64,000 bases of DNA, from assembly GCA_023846275.1 (NCBI GenBank), contig CM043869.1, positions 18,943,501 through 19,007,500 on the forward strand, read 5' to 3'. The notes under the pieces are model-generated. The model was given only the letters and a program-made list of their open reading frames with translations, was not told where the DNA came from and did not search any database. This document shows, piece by piece, positions 61,601 to 64,000 of the stretch (position 1 is the stretch's first letter; every line of letters starts with the position of its first letter). The position numbers and the translations under genes were made by a program. The stretch is from Vanilla planifolia. Lineage: Eukaryota; Streptophyta; Magnoliopsida; Asparagales; Orchidaceae.

Positions 61601-64000
61601 TGTGAAACTCTATTTTTCTTCTTATGTGATCTTTAAGTAACTTTCATTTAGATATATTATTTTGTAGTAATTCTGATAAAGGTTTGATTAAGATGAAACA
61701 AACATTACTTGGCTAACCTTAATGAGCTACATCTAGTTATATATCTATCTTTATATTTTTAAAATATTTAATTTTCTAAAATTTTGGCATGTTCATGAGA
61801 TATCTTTACTAGAATCTTATTTGATGATCAAGAATATTATACTTGATCCCTTCAGCATTTTGTAATGCATCTTTTTTGTAGAATTTATTTCATTTTTGAA
61901 ATAATTTTATTTGTTTTTTTATATTACTATCTAACTCTTAATTTTATCTAATGCCACATTTAAATTAGTATTATTTGGTTATTAGACATTGCAATAATTC
62001 ATCTTATTTTAGCTTTGAAATCTATTTAATTAATTTTGAAATAGTAATATAAAATTATTTATTGCTATGTCACTTTTGTACATCTTATTGCACATTCATC
62101 TCAATATTTAGTTTAATACATCAAACATTGATTGACTCAAGTCGATGAGTTTTATCAAATTACATATTCATCTGTTCGTATCTAAATATTCTATTTTTGT
62201 TGTTTTTGGTATGCTTTATTAAACTTTTTTAGTCATACTTATTTTGACATTCAAGGATGTTATAATTGATCACTTTATTACCACAGTGTGCAACTATCTC
62301 TTACATTTTAACTCATTTCTTTAGATGTTTCTTTTTGATTTAGCAATATTATTATAAAATAGAAATTTTCCTCTTATGCGACATTTAAATCATTGTGAAT
62401 TGGTCATATTACGTTGTTTCAATTTATATTATTTCAGCTGTTACATATTTTTAACTTTATATTAAATTAATAATTTATTATTATTATATTTTGTTCCTAA
62501 CATGACCATTTAATTAATATTAAAATAATGATTTATTATTCTACATACTTTTTTTTAAAATTTATAATTGTTACAAACATTAACTAATAAAGAGACAAGT
62601 AGATAACTAAACTTGTGCCCATGATCTTTTACGAATTAAAAAGTTATTTTTATTATTTTAAAAAAAATTGAATATTTTTGTCACATATTATGAGGCATTT
62701 TAACTCATATCTTGTTTTACCATTGAGAATAATACGCTCAAGCTTCATCATATATGTGAACACAACCATCCTATATAATTGAACTCATTTATTCAAAATT
62801 TTTCTTTTATCTCATTGTATTTCTATGTAATACAAAATTAATTATTTATACTCATTTACTTGTAGAATTCATAGTAATTTTTTTGCAAGCCTCATCGAGA
62901 TGAAAAAGGTCTTTAGACTCTTCTGGAGATGCCCATCCAAGTGAAAATTCATATTTATATTTTTTTAATGTTTATCTATGATTTTAGCATGTATTTTGAT
63001 ATATCTAGTTTTTAAATTGTTTTATGATTGAGAATTAATTATGTTTTATTATTATGAAACTATTATACTCCACTTATGTAATCTTTACATCATATTGATT
63101 GTGATTTATTACATTATCTCAATTTATCTCATTTTTGCATTAATATGTATTTCCTTAGCATTAAAAAAACATTTTTTGATTACTTTTTCTTATTTAATTT
63201 TTTAGTTTGTAGTATTTCTAGAAGAGGTCAAATTGAGTCAAAGAAAATGTCACTAGACTTCTCTCATTGATATTTATGCAACTAAATACTTATTTGCTTA
63301 TTTTTAAAAATAGCTTTTATGGTTTTGGCATGTTTTTCTAGGCAAATAGATTCATTCTTAATTTGATAATCAAGAATGTCACAATCGATCTCATTTTTAT
63401 CATAGAATACAATATTCCCATGCATTTTAAGTCATTTCTTCAAAGTTTTTGTTTTGATTTTGGTTATATAACTAAATAATTCTAATTTTATTTTTTATGA
63501 CCTTTACATCACATTGATGAATTATATTATATTTCCTTAATTTATCTATTTTCATCTTTAACATGTAATTACTTTATTGTCTAAGTTTATTTACTTTGGT
63601 AATTCGTAATAATTCAAAATAAGATATAATATAGATGAAAACAAATGTGATTGTATTCTTATTGTATCCTATCAAAATAAGTACTCATTTCTATATCTTT
63701 ATATACTTTATTATCCTATATTTTTATATGTTTTAAGAGATATTATGATTCATTATAGATTTAATGATCAAGTATTAACACTGTATTATCATAGTATCTA
63801 AAATAAAAACTTTTTCATACAATTTATGTCATTTTTTTCAATTTTTTAGTTTGATTTGGTTATATTATTATGAAACTAAATTTTTTTTCATGTAACATTT
63901 ATATTCATTTATTTTCATTATATTACAATTATTCAATTCATTTTATTTAAATCTAACATATATTTAATTAATAATAAATTAATCATTAATTAATATTTTT
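55689..64000 (+). repeat. Diverged AT-rich tandem array, repeat length about 0.39 kb
   Basis: The same order of landmarks recurs about 20 times. It is a GATGAAACAAATGTCATTGG-like anchor, CTCATCTCGATGAGCTCTA, CAATTAAATATTCAT, TTTGGCATGTTTTATGAGAC, GATTTGATGATCAAGGATGT, TTGATCTCCTTAGTATCTTG, TAATTTATCTCATTT, GTTATATTACTATGAAACTC, CATCACTTTGATTTGGTTAT, and TTAACATTAAAATAATAATT. Anchors lie near 55,775, 56,150, 56,860, 57,225, 57,597, 58,017, 58,406, 58,740, 59,158, 59,390, 59,812, 60,650, 60,945, 61,365, 61,692, 62,120, 62,595, 62,898, 63,228 and 63,632. Spacing varies through indels and partial units. Copies are strongly diverged and the array continues past the window edge. There are no open frames of note. 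I know no named family for it. Confidence 0.85.

Overview
The window is nuclear DNA of a land plant, probably a seed plant with a large, repeat-filled genome. Three things point there: the 3' end of a plant-type VPS54 gene with multi-kilobase introns, Ty1/copia-type LTRs with typical plant U5 sequence, and a decayed piece of the chloroplast rRNA operon (trnI-trnA region) inside one of the introns. Intron sizes would suit a gymnosperm or a large-genome angiosperm; I cannot choose between them from sequence alone.

Region 1 (1-28,018) is the 3' part of VPS54 on the + strand. VPS54 is a subunit of the GARP tethering complex for endosome-to-Golgi transport. Six terminal exons can be read (9368-9449, 17701-17780, 25767-25928, 27096-27163, 27696-27776, 27868-28018). 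They join in phase into 207 residues plus a stop. The earlier exons lie left of the window, so positions 1-9367 are also intron. The introns hold an RTE-type LINE relic (about 490-1870), a Ty3/gypsy RNase H fossil (about 2890-3310), a diverged pair of 0.4-kb direct repeats (3.8 and 5.8 kb), a nuclear plastid insertion (about 19,640-20,490) and a Copia-type solo LTR (20,702-about 22,547) with a palindrome next to its TATA box.

Region 2 (28,019-32,990) is AT-rich intergenic DNA. It contains one GC-rich, internally duplicated segment of unknown nature (29,050-29,800), two small tandem repeats, and a perfect 15-bp inverted repeat just before region 3.

Region 3 (about 32,990-55,688) is the most striking part: about 17.6 kb of imperfect (TG)n-derived DNA, nearly all with G and T on the + strand. 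A 2.27-kb solo LTR (34,689-36,955) and a minus-strand Copia fossil (37,899-about 40,737) split it into three blocks. Within it are a strand-flipped CA-rich block, compound TA/TG microsatellites, a G-quadruplex motif and many 20-55-bp local duplications. The long HTHT/VCVC reading frames here are artefacts.

Region 4 (55,689-64,000, open at the right edge) is a strongly diverged AT-rich tandem array with a repeat length near 0.39 kb and about 20 recognisable units. I recognise no family for it. The only active-looking host gene is VPS54; everything else is repeat, organelle-derived or fossil DNA. The TG-rich block and its AT-rich satellite neighbour are the best candidates for something undescribed.
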